Source: JBGSUZ01 sp964404895
GTDB lineage: Bacteria; Bacillota; Clostridia; Peptostreptococcales; Acidaminobacteraceae
NCBI GenBank assembly: GCA_964404895.1
Contig: CAYOLV010000002.1
Coordinates: forward strand, 248,001-312,000
Direction: 5' to 3'
DNA: 64,000 nt
The translations under genes were made by a program, and so were the position numbers. Numbering within the stretch: the stretch's first letter is position 1; every line of letters starts with the position of its first letter. Of the stretch, positions 44,459-53,445 are shown one piece after another. Under the pieces are notes generated by a model that worked only from the letters and a program-made list of their open reading frames with translations, was not told where the DNA came from and made no database searches.

Positions 44459-44487
44459 TATATTTAATCAACTTTATAATCAGTCAA
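44459..44487 (-). promoter_or_regulatory. Weak candidate internal promoter before motA
   Basis: A good -35 box TTGACT (44482-44487) is followed after 17 bp by AATATA, or after 19 bp by TATATT. The region between swrD and motA is AT-rich, so chance is a real alternative. Confidence 0.25.
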
Positions 44488-44503
44488 TTTGTGTTCTAAT
44501 CCA

Positions 44504-44695
44504 TTATACTTGTAAATTATAAATTCGTTGCTTATATTTTATAACCTTTTCTACTACTTCCTCTGCTGTATCTACTACAATGTACTTGTGCCCTGTCAGG
44601 AGAGTAATTACTGTGTCTGGTGTACTCTCAATGATCTCAATTTGATCTGCGTTGATGATGATTACAGAATGGTTCATTTTAGTTAAACTAATCAT
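44504..44695 (-). CDS. swrD: FlbD/SwrD family flagellar protein
   Basis: This small protein has the family pattern MISLTKMNHSVIIINADQIEIIES, then TPDTVITLLTGHKYIVVDTAEEVVEKVI. SwrD in Bacillus raises flagellar torque for swarming. The frame is open to 44740, but the ATG at 44695 has GAGGAG upstream and gives 63 residues. It sits between flgE and motAB, a common clostridial order. A strong hairpin lies just upstream. Confidence 0.9.
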   Translation of the reverse strand: MISLTKMNHSVIIINADQIEIIESTPDTVITLLTGHKYIVVDTAEEVVEKVIKYKQRIYNLQV

Positions 44696-44712
44696 ATATA
44701 ACTCCTCAATAT

Positions 44713-44737
44713 ATACCCGGGCGTTAAGCCCGGGTAT
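44713..44737 (-). other. GC-rich hairpin between flgE and swrD
   Basis: A perfect 10-bp stem (44713-44722 with 44728-44737) with a 5-nt loop stands out in AT-rich sequence. No T run follows on the minus strand (ATATTGAGG comes next), so it is not a standard terminator. It could stabilise the flgE 3' end or cause partial termination. Confidence 0.75.
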
Positions 44738-44759
44738 CAAATATTTAAATTACTGGTTA

Positions 44760-46124
44760 TTATCTCTTAAGATTAACTAATTCTTGAAGCATTTCATCTG
44801 TTGTTGTAATAATTCTAGAGTTGGCTTGGAAACCTCTTTGAGTTGTAATCATATCTGTAAATTCAGAAGACAAGTCTACGTTGGACATTTCAAGAGCCCC
44901 TGGTGCTAATGAGCCTAAACTTCCAGCTCCAGGTTTCCCAGTTTTAGCAGCCCCCGAGTTATTTGTTGCGCTAAATAAGTTATTACCCATTTTCATGAGG
45001 CCTGCTGGGTTGTCAAAGTCTGCTAATTGTATAGTGGACAAAGTTTCTGATTTCCCGTTTGTGAAGACCCCGACAACTTCTCCATTGGCAGAAACTGAGA
45101 AGGATTTCAACGAACCTGCAGCATTCCCGCCCATTTCAACAGATTTTACATCTGTCGTTTGAGCGAATTGTTTTAGCGTTTTCTCTTTTGTTGTATTTCC
45201 ATCTTTGTATAAAATGTTATTCTCAATTGGTAATGTTAAATTGGCTGCTCCAGGAATCAACATAGTCAGCGCTATAGAACCTGCTACAATAGCTGTTGGT
45301 GCAGCATAAGGAGCAATACCCGCACTGTATGGCACATACTTTGTGACGACAGGAGGACCTGGGTCTCCAACTTGTTTCGCCGCTGTAGCTCCGGCTCCGG
45401 CAACTTTGAAGAGGCCTTGAGGTTCGCCTGATGAATTAAATTTAACATATAAGTTTCCGTCTGCAGGAACGACTTTTTTGTCAATAGGATTAGTGAAGTA
45501 GACTTGACGATATGAATCAGTACCTATTTTTACATTTTCGCCGTAATCTACGGAAATAGTATGAGTTGCGCCTAAGCTGTCGTAAACGTCCATAGTAGTA
45601 GTGTAGGCACCTTCATTAGCACTTATATTACCATTCAAGTAAAATCCGCCAGTAGCTTCAGCACCCTTTGTAGCTGACTTGTTGATTTGCACAGGTTTGT
45701 TGTCCATGCCAAGTACTTTAAATCCACTTGCAGTAACCATATAGCCCATTTCATCTACGGTAAAATTACCTGCACGAGTATAGAAACGATTTAAACCACT
45801 ATCTCCGTCCGAGACAATGAAGAATCCATTTCCATCAACCATCATATCTGTTACAGAATCAGTTCTCTGAATAGAACCTTTTGAGTGATTTACGTCGATT
45901 GCACCTACGGTAACCCCTAACCCGATTTGTTGAGGGTTTGTACCCCCAAGACCAGTTGAAGAACCACCAGCACCTCTAACAGTTTGGCTATAAATTTCTG
46001 AAAAACTCAATTTTGAACTTTTGTAACCTACAGTGTTAACGTTTGCAATATTATTGCCAATAACGTCCATTCTGGTTACATGGGCTTTCATACCTGAAAC
46101 GCCCGAGAACATGGATCTCATCAT
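44760..46124 (-). CDS. flgE: Flagellar hook protein FlgE
   Basis: FlgE builds the hook. The N terminus MRSMFSGVSGMKAHVTRMDVIGNNIANVNTVGYK carries the rod/hook domain, followed by the D1 region with DGNGFFIVSDGD. The C-terminal segment NVDLSSEFTDMITTQRGFQANSRIITTTDEMLQELVNL pairs with the N-terminal helix. The centre (about 240-310) is a variable Ala/Pro/Gly-rich stretch, as often seen in surface domains. It has 454 residues from the first ATG at 46124; the second ATG (46121) is an equally good start. RNA hairpins flank the gene on both sides. Confidence 0.95.
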   Translation of the reverse strand: MMRSMFSGVSGMKAHVTRMDVIGNNIANVNTVGYKSSKLSFSEIYSQTVRGAGGSSTGLGGTNPQQIGLGVTVGAIDVNHSKGSIQRTDSVTDMMVDGNGFFIVSDGDSGLNRFYTRAGNFTVDEMGYMVTASGFKVLGMDNKPVQINKSATKGAEATGGFYLNGNISANEGAYTTTMDVYDSLGATHTISVDYGENVKIGTDSYRQVYFTNPIDKKVVPADGNLYVKFNSSGEPQGLFKVAGAGATAAKQVGDPGPPVVTKYVPYSAGIAPYAAPTAIVAGSIALTMLIPGAANLTLPIENNILYKDGNTTKEKTLKQFAQTTDVKSVEMGGNAAGSLKSFSVSANGEVVGVFTNGKSETLSTIQLADFDNPAGLMKMGNNLFSATNNSGAAKTGKPGAGSLGSLAPGALEMSNVDLSSEFTDMITTQRGFQANSRIITTTDEMLQELVNLKR

Positions 46125-46133
46125 AATAATTTC

Positions 46134-46151
46134 CTCCCTTTACAAGGGGAG
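46134..46151 (-). promoter_or_regulatory. Hairpin sequestering the flgE ribosome-binding site
   Basis: On the minus strand CTCCCCTT (46144-46151) can pair with AAGGGAG (46134-46140), with one bulged base and a 3-nt loop. The paired right arm contains most of the flgE GGGAGG site (46133-46138). A further stem (GACTTC/GAAGTC, about 46157-46180) lies just upstream in the same 78-bp gap. Confidence 0.55.
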
Positions 46152-46202
46152 CAGTTGGACTTCATCAGTCGGTCAGAAGTCGAGGCCTCCATAAGGTCCA
46201 GC

Positions 46203-46613
46203 CTAAATAATCACTGCTCCATCAATATTAGTAAACACATTATCTTTTAAATTTTTCTCATCTGCTGCTGTTACAATCGTCCTGCTCTTCACATTTGCAA
46301 TAAACACTTTGTCGTCCATTAGAATTAGAGCATCTCTAATACCTTTACCTTCAGCTTGGTCAACTGCATTGTTGATTTTGGTAATCTCTTCTGAAGTTAG
46401 CGTGATGTCTCTTTCATTGAGTCTTGACATGGCATGCTTAGAAAACTTTACATTTTCTTTCTCACTGATCTGTTTTAAAACATCATTAAAGCTTATGCCT
46501 GAAGTCTGTGGATTAATCTTTGGACGATTAGCATTTTCAATAGCAGGTGTTTGACTGACAATTTGTTGTCTGCGAATGAGATATTGATTTTTAACTTCAT
46601 TCATAAGCGACAC
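46203..46613 (-). CDS. Flagellar operon protein of the TIGR02530 type
   Basis: The family has an N-terminal low-complexity part and a C-terminal domain with VKFSKHAMSRLNERDITL, then a helix with KINNAVDQAEGKGIRDALILMDDKVFIANVKSRTIVTA. This matches the conserved flagellar operon protein found between flgD and flgE in Clostridia and Bacilli. The function is not established; a role in hook assembly is inferred from location. It has 136 residues, no membrane segment. Confidence 0.82.
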   Translation of the reverse strand: MSLMNEVKNQYLIRRQQIVSQTPAIENANRPKINPQTSGISFNDVLKQISEKENVKFSKHAMSRLNERDITLTSEEITKINNAVDQAEGKGIRDALILMDDKVFIANVKSRTIVTAADEKNLKDNVFTNIDGAVII

Positions 46614-46639
46614 TCCTTAGGCCTTAAAGCTGCTATTGC

Positions 46640-47071
46640 TTACTTGGTAAAGTAGGCTTCCATTGCTTTATTGATTTTGTTCAACTCATTGACTATAGTA
46701 GCTGCATCTATACTGATGGTTGTAGGTGAATCATTAGCTGTCATTTTCTCAATCAATGTCTTAATATTGGCATTCATGGTCTCCATGGTTTTAGCCATTT
46801 CCGTCGTCGCGGTATAAGAGTTCTTCGCATAAGATAAAAGGGAATTGTTTGTGTCCAATGATTGAAGTTGCGCCATTTGTGAAATAAACTGAGCATCTTC
46901 CATAGGTGCTAGCGGATCTTGATTTTTTAATTGTTGGGTAATGAGATTTAAAAATTGTTCTTTACCCATTTGTTGTTTAGCTTTTAACTCAGTAGATTTT
47001 ACATCTTTATCTAACTTGTCTAATATAGCTCTGTTTGCATCGGTTAAGGTTGACGTAATAGTTGTTGCCAT
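46640..47071 (-). CDS. flgD: Flagellar hook assembly scaffolding protein FlgD
   Basis: FlgD forms a temporary cap for hook growth. The conserved N-terminal region is present: MGKEQFLNLITQQLKNQDPLAPMEDAQFISQMAQLQSLD. The protein has only 143 residues and lacks the larger C-terminal FlgD Ig-like domains, as is usual for short FlgD of Firmicutes. It lies between fliK and the TIGR02530 gene. Confidence 0.93.
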   Translation of the reverse strand: MATTITSTLTDANRAILDKLDKDVKSTELKAKQQMGKEQFLNLITQQLKNQDPLAPMEDAQFISQMAQLQSLDTNNSLLSYAKNSYTATTEMAKTMETMNANIKTLIEKMTANDSPTTISIDAATIVNELNKINKAMEAYFTK

Positions 47072-47085
47072 TATCTTTTCACCAC

Positions 47086-48633
47086 CTATCCTAAATAATC
47101 TATTCTTGTATCGTTGACCACAGTTTCAAAATCATAAGTGCCGTTTATTGCTTCCATTTCGTCAGCAGTGAAGAATTTCTCTCTTTCTTGAGAACGTTGT
47201 TGCTGCTGTTGTTCTCTTTGCGGATTGTTTTCTTGCCCTACTGAAACGTTCAATGCTTCAACATGATAACCTTTGTCTGATAAAGCATTCCTCAAATCGC
47301 TTAAGTTAGATTCAATAGCACCTTTTACAATCATGTTCTCAACATTGATTTCAGCTTGTAAAACGCCTTTAACGATTTCCATTTTAATTTCAACATTTCC
47401 TAGAACTTCTGGATTCAACTTTAAAGTCATCATAGCACCTTGCTCAGTTTGTTTAATTTGAATTTTTGGGCTATTGATGAGTTGATCCATAATATTTGTG
47501 TGAAGGGCATTTTTAACACTTTGATTTGATACTTCTTGTTTCCCGAAGGCAATGCTTGCTGTTTCAGTCTTTGCTGAAAACTCGCGAACTACATTCTCTG
47601 TATTTACTTTGGTTTCTGTAGTAATTTTTACTTCTACATTTTCTTGAGTATTTTCTACAACTTTTTTACCTTCGAATGTACCGTCGAAACCAGATTTTGC
47701 TTCGCCGTTATTACTCTTTGCGCCAGTATTGTTTGTCGTAACCGTTTCGGAAATCACATCAGTTTGATTTTGTGTCTGAACCGCAGTAACGCTGTCTGAT
47801 TTTGCTGTAGCAACCTTAGGAACTTCAATTTGTGGTGTCTCTTTGCTTAACTGGTTTAACTGGCTTAAAATGCTTTCAAATGATTTAGCCATTTCTGTAT
47901 TCCCAGTTGGCGAAGATTTTAATTCATTCACTAAAGTTTTTATAGCTTCGATTACATCTGGTTTAATCGCGTTCACGTTAAACTCAGTTTTTGATAATTT
48001 TGCTTCCATTCCTTTAGTTGTTTCTAAAATCATTTCCATCTTAGATTTTGCAGTTGCAGGAGTTGATGGCGTTACAGCTGTTTTAAGCATTTCAGAAACT
48101 TCAGTGAGAAGGTTTTGTATTTCTTCTGGCAGTTGTTCAATAATTTCTTTCGGCAGTGATTGAATCAGTTGCATCAATTCTGGTGTAATCTCAGTTATTG
48201 TGACTTCTTTGCCTTCTTCAGTTCCTTGCGTTTCGGTTGCTTCTTTGCTAGGCTCCGTATTTTGATCATCCACTTTTTGAGTATCATTTCCTATCGTCTC
48301 TTTTGCTTGAAGTTTATCAGTATTGCCTGAAATCTTATCTGATTTTACTTCATTGTCCGTTTCGGTGTTGACACTTTTTTCAGGAGACTTGATTGAAAGC
48401 TTTGATGCAGTGGTATCCATTCTTTTGATTGGTTTGCTTGTGTTTCCTTTTTCAACCGAATTCTCAACGCCATTTTGTGTGGTGCTAGGATTTGTTTTCT
48501 TGATTTGCTGACTTAGAAAACTCTGAAAAGTGCTACCAGTTGATCCAACTGATTTCGTGCCAGTCTGCTTGTCTAGAAAACTTGAATCCGTGTTAAGCTT
48601 TTGAAACCAATTGTTTGTAACGTTTTGACTCAC
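47086..48633 (-). CDS. fliK: Flagellar hook-length control protein FliK
   Basis: FliK measures hook length and triggers the FlhB switch. The first 350 residues are low-complexity, rich in Thr, Ser, Glu, Lys and Asn, as expected for a secreted ruler. The C-terminal Flg_hook domain has MMTLKLNPEVLGNVEIKMEI and GAIESNLSDLRNALSDKGYHVEALNVSV. A Gln/Arg-rich stretch and an acidic end follow. The length of 515 residues is in range. Confidence 0.9.
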   Translation of the reverse strand: MSQNVTNNWFQKLNTDSSFLDKQTGTKSVGSTGSTFQSFLSQQIKKTNPSTTQNGVENSVEKGNTSKPIKRMDTTASKLSIKSPEKSVNTETDNEVKSDKISGNTDKLQAKETIGNDTQKVDDQNTEPSKEATETQGTEEGKEVTITEITPELMQLIQSLPKEIIEQLPEEIQNLLTEVSEMLKTAVTPSTPATAKSKMEMILETTKGMEAKLSKTEFNVNAIKPDVIEAIKTLVNELKSSPTGNTEMAKSFESILSQLNQLSKETPQIEVPKVATAKSDSVTAVQTQNQTDVISETVTTNNTGAKSNNGEAKSGFDGTFEGKKVVENTQENVEVKITTETKVNTENVVREFSAKTETASIAFGKQEVSNQSVKNALHTNIMDQLINSPKIQIKQTEQGAMMTLKLNPEVLGNVEIKMEIVKGVLQAEINVENMIVKGAIESNLSDLRNALSDKGYHVEALNVSVGQENNPQREQQQQQRSQEREKFFTADEMEAINGTYDFETVVNDTRIDYLG

Positions 48634-48649
48634 GTACTCACCTCCAGTG

Positions 48650-49885
48650 CTAATTTTTGGGTAAGGCGAGTTTTCTTGTTAATTCAGATGAAAGTGGATT
48701 ATCAACAGCGGATAGAATATCTCCAATTTTCTTATTAGAGAACTTTGACAAAATGTTTAGTGCTAGATCCTCATCTGTAATAACAATATTCTCACCATTC
48801 TCCAAGGTGTAGGTTTTGGGACTTGAGTTATTCTTCATCATGAGTTGAATATTCGCAGCAACTTTATCTGTTTTCATCTTCTCATAAATGATTACTAACT
48901 CATTTACATTATCGTCAAACTCCTTGTAAATCTTTAGAGTTTTGAGAATATCCTTAGTAATTTCATCTTTTCCTGTATCTTCGACGCGCTTTGTTTTAAT
49001 AGCCGATATAACTTCATTGACAAATTTATCGTCTGAAACACCTGACAACACTTTTCCTGATTTGACCGGCCCTAAATTGATAAAAATAACCGCTAACTCT
49101 TCAATCTTGTAAGTATTAGTGTTTCCAAGGACATCAACCAATTTAGTCATATCTTGGCTAGATAAAATTTGAGCGGTGTTCCCCAGTGACAACAAGTTCG
49201 TTTTTCTATTTGTGATCTCTGTCCTAATCAAAGCGGCTTTTTCTTCATTCATAGCGTTGATGACTTTTTTGAAAATATCAGGTTCAATTTTTTCCATCAC
49301 TTTTGCAGCCAGTATAGGATCCATAAATTCAAGTGTTTTGGCAACTTCGCGGTAACCGTTCACCGAATTCCCTACTAAAAATTTTACTTCTTCCACAGCT
49401 GTATTAACACTTAGTCCTTCAAGAAACTTAGCTTTCTTTGTATAATCTTCTTGCTGTTCTTTCTGAATTTGATCTAATGTAGAAGCAGCAACATCCTTCG
49501 ATAAGCTACTGGTTCTAAGTGCTTCAACAATGGTCTTCGTCTCATTTGGATTAATTCTCAGCATAGTGCGTACAATTGAGTCGTACATATTGCTGTCATC
49601 TTTTTTTATTAGAGACAGTTTATCTACAGCTCTATCGATGTCCACTTTCAGCAAGTATTCAGCTATTCCGTTTATTTTTTCGTTGACTTCTTGCTCAGTC
49701 GGAATACTGCTGAAATAAGTCCCAACAGGTCCTGGAAAAGAAGAAAGCATACTATTCGCAGAAGCTTTAAATGATGGGAATAAGAAATATAGCGCTGCAG
49801 ATGAAAGCAATGGTACCACAATCAATATGATCAGCAATGTGAAAATTATTTTTCCCGCACCGCCTTTTTTCTTCTTTTCTGACAT
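48650..49885 (-). CDS. MotE/YlxF-like membrane protein with multiple MgtE_N-like repeats
   Basis: A lysine-rich start and one membrane segment (IIFTLLIILIVVPLLSSAALYFLF) are followed by helical repeats. In YlxF/MotE proteins a coiled coil leads to one MgtE_N-like domain. This protein has 411 residues, about twice the usual size, with several helical units: MDPILAAKVMEKIEPDIFKKVINAMN, LSSQDMTKLVDVLGNTNTYKIEELAVIFINLGPVKSGKVLSGV, and ALNILSKFSNKKIGDILSAVD near the end. Location between fliJ and fliK is the standard ylxF site. MotE of other bacteria acts as a chaperone for the MotB stator; the same role is only likely here. Confidence 0.75.
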   Translation of the reverse strand: MSEKKKKGGAGKIIFTLLIILIVVPLLSSAALYFLFPSFKASANSMLSSFPGPVGTYFSSIPTEQEVNEKINGIAEYLLKVDIDRAVDKLSLIKKDDSNMYDSIVRTMLRINPNETKTIVEALRTSSLSKDVAASTLDQIQKEQQEDYTKKAKFLEGLSVNTAVEEVKFLVGNSVNGYREVAKTLEFMDPILAAKVMEKIEPDIFKKVINAMNEEKAALIRTEITNRKTNLLSLGNTAQILSSQDMTKLVDVLGNTNTYKIEELAVIFINLGPVKSGKVLSGVSDDKFVNEVISAIKTKRVEDTGKDEITKDILKTLKIYKEFDDNVNELVIIYEKMKTDKVAANIQLMMKNNSSPKTYTLENGENIVITDEDLALNILSKFSNKKIGDILSAVDNPLSSELTRKLALPKN

Positions 49886-50335
49886 TTAACCACCACTTTT
49901 TCTTGAATTTTGGAAGTTGACAACTTCTTCAGTTGCCTTACCTTCCATTGCATTGACGGACTCTAAATAAAGTTTAAAATCTTTTTCTTTGATTTTCTCC
50001 ATAATTTTTCGTTCTTTAATTGCTTCCATCAACTCAACTTTGACGTCTTCAATTCGGCGTTGCAAATGCTTAATATCCAGTTCAACTTCTTCAATCTTAT
50101 TTCTATAGTAGGTTTGAAAACTGTTAATCCGTTGGACTTCATAGCCTTTCAATCCTCGCTCCATCATTTTGCTGACTTCAATTTTATAATGATTGTAACT
50201 GTTCACTAAGTTAGTCTTTTGATTCTCCAACTCTATCAACTCATGATTGAGTTTTTTAAGTTTGCTTTTAATCTCATCTTCCAAGTCAAGACGCATCTTG
50301 AGTATGTTTTCATAGCGAAATCTGAATTTTTTCAT
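49886..50335 (-). CDS. fliJ: Flagellar export chaperone FliJ
   Basis: FliJ is a coiled-coil protein of the export ATPase complex. The 149-residue sequence is almost wholly helical with heptad patterns: FRYENILKMRLDLEDEIKSKLKKLN, then EVELDIKHLQRRIEDVKVELMEAIKERKIMEKIKEKDFKLYL. It lies between fliI and the MotE-like gene with gaps of 7 and 0 bp. Confidence 0.92.
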   Translation of the reverse strand: MKKFRFRYENILKMRLDLEDEIKSKLKKLNHELIELENQKTNLVNSYNHYKIEVSKMMERGLKGYEVQRINSFQTYYRNKIEEVELDIKHLQRRIEDVKVELMEAIKERKIMEKIKEKDFKLYLESVNAMEGKATEEVVNFQNSRKSGG

Positions 50336-50342
50336 TTAACCA

Positions 50343-51650
50343 CTACGCTTTCACAATCTGTTCGATTTCATCAACTGAATAGTCGAAATCAAAAGCATCA
50401 TCCACTCTTTGTGTTAAGAACTTTTTCATCTGAGGCATTTTTTGAATGGCCTCATCTATTTTAGGATTGCTTCCAGTTTTGTATGCGCCAATGTTGATTA
50501 GGTCTTCAACTTCGTTATATTCAGCCATAATTTCTTTAAACTTTCTGGCGTTCTCAACTTGTTCTTCGGAGACCACCATGGGCATGACCCTACTAATGCT
50601 GTTTAATACATCTATTGCGGGATAATGACCTAAACCTGCAAGTCTTCTGGATAATAAAATATGACCATCTAAAATACCTCTTGCGGCATCTGAAATAGGT
50701 TCATTAAAATCATCTCCATCGACTAAAACTGTATATAAGCCTGTTATAGAACCTTTATCCGAATTCCCTGCTCGTTCTAATAGTTTAGGTAACATAGCGA
50801 ACACAGAAGGCGTGTATCCTCGCATAACCGGAGGTTCCCCAGAAGCCAGCCCAATCTCTCTCTGAGCCATTGAGAAACGTGTAACAGAGTCCATCATCAG
50901 CAGTACGTCTTTTCCTTGATCTCTGAAATATTCCGCGATAGCTGTTGCCATAAGTGCTGCTTTCACACGTACTAAAGCAGGTTTGTCCGAAGTCGCAACG
51001 ACTACTACTGATCGGCTGAGACCTTCTTCTTGCAAGTCTTTTTCAATAAACTCACGAACTTCCCTGCCTCTCTCCCCTACCAGCGCAATAACGTTAATGT
51101 CGGCAGAGGTATTCTTAGCTATCATGCCCAGCAAGGTACTTTTACCAACTCCAGTTCCAGCAAATATACCTATTCTTTGACCTTTTCCTACCGTCAAGAG
51201 TCCATCAATGGCTTTAATTCCTAAACTTAATGGTTTATCGATCCGATCTCTTGTTAAGGGATTTGGAGGTGTATTATTTGCAGGATATTTCTTTTTCGCA
51301 CTGGGTCTTGGTCGATCATCTATTGGCTCACCCAGCCCATCTATAATTCTGCCAAGCAAACTTTCGCCTACATTGACTTGTAAAGCATGTCCAGTTGCCA
51401 CGACTTTGCTTCCAGGCCCAATACCTGACATTTCACCTAGTGGCATCAAGAGAACAATTTCGCCTTTAAAACCGATAACTTCAGAAACAATAGGTTCTGT
51501 TCCTTTTAATGGATAAATCAGGCATATTTCCCCTACTTCTACAGCAGGACCAATAGATTCAATGGTTAATCCTATTAGCTTTGAAACCTTTCCCGTAAAT
51601 CTGATGAAATTTTCACTGTGAACCATGTGGCTATATTTATCTAATTTCAT
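50343..51650 (-). CDS. fliI: Flagellum-specific ATP synthase FliI
   Basis: FliI is the export ATPase, related to F1 beta. It carries Walker A in GIFAGTGVGKSTLLGM (about residue 170), VIALVGERGREVREFIE and Walker B in DVLLMMDSVTRFSMAQREIGLA, plus GEPPVMRGYTPSVFA and LERAG. The frame is open to 51677 in fliH, but the ATG at 51650 (MKLDKYSH) begins just after the fliH stop. It has 435 residues, the usual size. Confidence 0.96.
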   Translation of the reverse strand: MKLDKYSHMVHSENFIRFTGKVSKLIGLTIESIGPAVEVGEICLIYPLKGTEPIVSEVIGFKGEIVLLMPLGEMSGIGPGSKVVATGHALQVNVGESLLGRIIDGLGEPIDDRPRPSAKKKYPANNTPPNPLTRDRIDKPLSLGIKAIDGLLTVGKGQRIGIFAGTGVGKSTLLGMIAKNTSADINVIALVGERGREVREFIEKDLQEEGLSRSVVVVATSDKPALVRVKAALMATAIAEYFRDQGKDVLLMMDSVTRFSMAQREIGLASGEPPVMRGYTPSVFAMLPKLLERAGNSDKGSITGLYTVLVDGDDFNEPISDAARGILDGHILLSRRLAGLGHYPAIDVLNSISRVMPMVVSEEQVENARKFKEIMAEYNEVEDLINIGAYKTGSNPKIDEAIQKMPQMKKFLTQRVDDAFDFDYSVDEIEQIVKA

Positions 51651-51654
51651 CTCA

Positions 51655-52440
51655 TCACTCACTAACCAGAATTTCATTTATTCGATTGACAACGTAATCC
51701 AACTGAACCTGTATACTTGAATCTATGGTTCCTGAAGGTGACTCTACTATGCAATCTCCTCGTTTCAAAGATCGATCCATTTTTACAATTAAATCTTCAA
51801 CATTTTCACAGAGAACTAAAATTTTATCTTTTTCCATAATGACGTAATCATAATCATCTTCAGAAACTCTTAGAACTATATCTGTGGTGTAAGTACATTT
51901 ATCTATAGCTACTTTTATAAGCCCTACAATATAACTATCTTCTGTAATCTTTTGATTCAGTACTTTTGAACAGATGTCGATGACCATTTCCATAATTTCA
52001 GCTTCTGTTTCTTCCAAAAGACTTCTATAGCGTTCAATGGCTTCTTCTTTAACAACTAGTGCTTCTTCTACCAACGTTTGAGCAACTTGGCGACCTTCAG
52101 CAAAGCCTTCTTTTTGGCCTTCTTGATAGCCCTCATTCTTAGCTTTGTCTTTGATTTCAATAGTCTGATCCATGCCGTCACTGATAATGCGCTCGACTTC
52201 TTGAGTAGCTTCTTGAAGATGAACCTGAGCCTCTTCCATAGCCCGCTCAATAATCCTTCTAGCCTCATCGTTGGCCTCTTTTATGATATCGTCTGCTGAT
52301 GGTCTCTTATGATGTTCTTTCTCTAAAGCTGCCAGATCATCTGCAGAAATTTCAGGCGTAGTGATCTTCGTACTGAGCACAAATTTTTTGTTATCTAAGA
52401 TGACATGAGAGGATCTGACGATACTAGACAATGATTTCAT
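51655..52440 (-). CDS. fliH: Flagellar export regulator FliH
   Basis: FliH restrains FliI and connects it to the C ring. It shows an N-terminal coiled-coil stretch with RRIIERAMEEAQVHLQEATQEVERII and the glycine-spaced repeat GYQEGQKEGFAEGRQ (GxxxG pattern). A C-terminal domain resembling the V/F-type stalk subunit follows. It has 261 residues and overlaps the fliG end by 17 bp. The GGAGG used for its ATG lies inside fliG only 2 bp away, so an internal start is possible. Confidence 0.9.
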   Translation of the reverse strand: MKSLSSIVRSSHVILDNKKFVLSTKITTPEISADDLAALEKEHHKRPSADDIIKEANDEARRIIERAMEEAQVHLQEATQEVERIISDGMDQTIEIKDKAKNEGYQEGQKEGFAEGRQVAQTLVEEALVVKEEAIERYRSLLEETEAEIMEMVIDICSKVLNQKITEDSYIVGLIKVAIDKCTYTTDIVLRVSEDDYDYVIMEKDKILVLCENVEDLIVKMDRSLKRGDCIVESPSGTIDSSIQVQLDYVVNRINEILVSE

Positions 52441-53434
52441 CTCCTCCGCCTCTAGAAATTATAATCTCGCCTGCTTCTTCAAGTTTTCTGATGACATTAA
52501 CAATCTTCTGTTGTGCCTCTTCAACATCTCTTAAGCGAACTGGACCCATAAATTCCATGTCCTCACGCAGCATTTCTGCCATACGTTTTGACATGTTGGC
52601 AAAAATAACTTCTCGAACTTCTTCTGTAGAACCTTTGAGTGCCACAGCCAGTTCGTTGTTCTCGATTTCTCTGATAAATCTTTGAATTGAAACACTGTCC
52701 AGATTGATGATATCTTCAAAGACAAACATGCGTTTTCGAATATCGTCTGCAAGTTCTGCATTTTGAATTTCCAAAGTTTCCATAATAAATTTCTCAGTTC
52801 CGCGGTCAACTGCAAGGAGAATATCCACAATAGACTGAATACCGCCAGTACTTGCGTAGTCTTGAGTGACCATTGAAGATAGTTTTCTTTCAAGTACGAG
52901 CTCAACTTCTTTAATAACTTCAGGTGAAGTGCTGTCCATAGTTGCAATTCTTTGTGCAACATCGGCTTGCTTGTCTTGAGGAAGGGCAGCTAAAATAGTA
53001 GCTGCTTGTCCCGCACTGAGGTATGAAAGAATCAACGCCAAAGTTTGAGGATGCTCGTTTTGTATAAAGTTTAATAATTGGGAAGCGTCTGCCTTTCTGA
53101 CAAAATCGAAAGGACGTACTTGCAATGAAGCTGTAAGCTTGTTGATAATTTCCAGTGCTTTCTGAGACCCCATGGCTTTTTCAAGTACTTCTTTCGCATA
53201 AGAAATACCACCTTCGGAAATAAACTCTTGAGCTAAACAGACTTGATAAAATTCTTCAAGTACTTTTTCCTTGTCGTCTGGAGATATTTTTCTCATATTG
53301 GCGATTTCTAAAGTTAACTCTTCTACTTCGTCATCATGGAGTTGTGAGAAGATTTTCGCTGACTTCTCTGGACCAAGTGAAATTAATAGAATTGCCGACT
53401 TTTGCTTGCCAGATAGTCCACTTTTCTTAGACAT
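52424..53434 (-). CDS. fliG: Flagellar motor switch protein FliG
   Basis: FliG is the C-ring protein that meets MotA. The N-terminal domain binds FliF (SGKQKSAILLISLGPEKSAKIFSQL). The middle EHPQTLALILSYL (EHPQ motif) binds FliM. The C-terminal charged helix has IQRFIREIENNELAVALKGSTEEVREVIF and NMSKRMAEMLREDMEFMGPVRLRDVEEAQQKI. The length of 336 residues is typical. It follows fliF by 11 bp. Confidence 0.97.
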   Translation of the reverse strand: MSKKSGLSGKQKSAILLISLGPEKSAKIFSQLHDDEVEELTLEIANMRKISPDDKEKVLEEFYQVCLAQEFISEGGISYAKEVLEKAMGSQKALEIINKLTASLQVRPFDFVRKADASQLLNFIQNEHPQTLALILSYLSAGQAATILAALPQDKQADVAQRIATMDSTSPEVIKEVELVLERKLSSMVTQDYASTGGIQSIVDILLAVDRGTEKFIMETLEIQNAELADDIRKRMFVFEDIINLDSVSIQRFIREIENNELAVALKGSTEEVREVIFANMSKRMAEMLREDMEFMGPVRLRDVEEAQQKIVNVIRKLEEAGEIIISRGGGDEIIV

Positions 53435-53445
53435 GACATACGCTC

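Noticed and set aside
44713..44737. Terminator inside fla/che
   Set aside because: The stem is strong but no U run follows in the direction of transcription, and the genes downstream belong to the operon.
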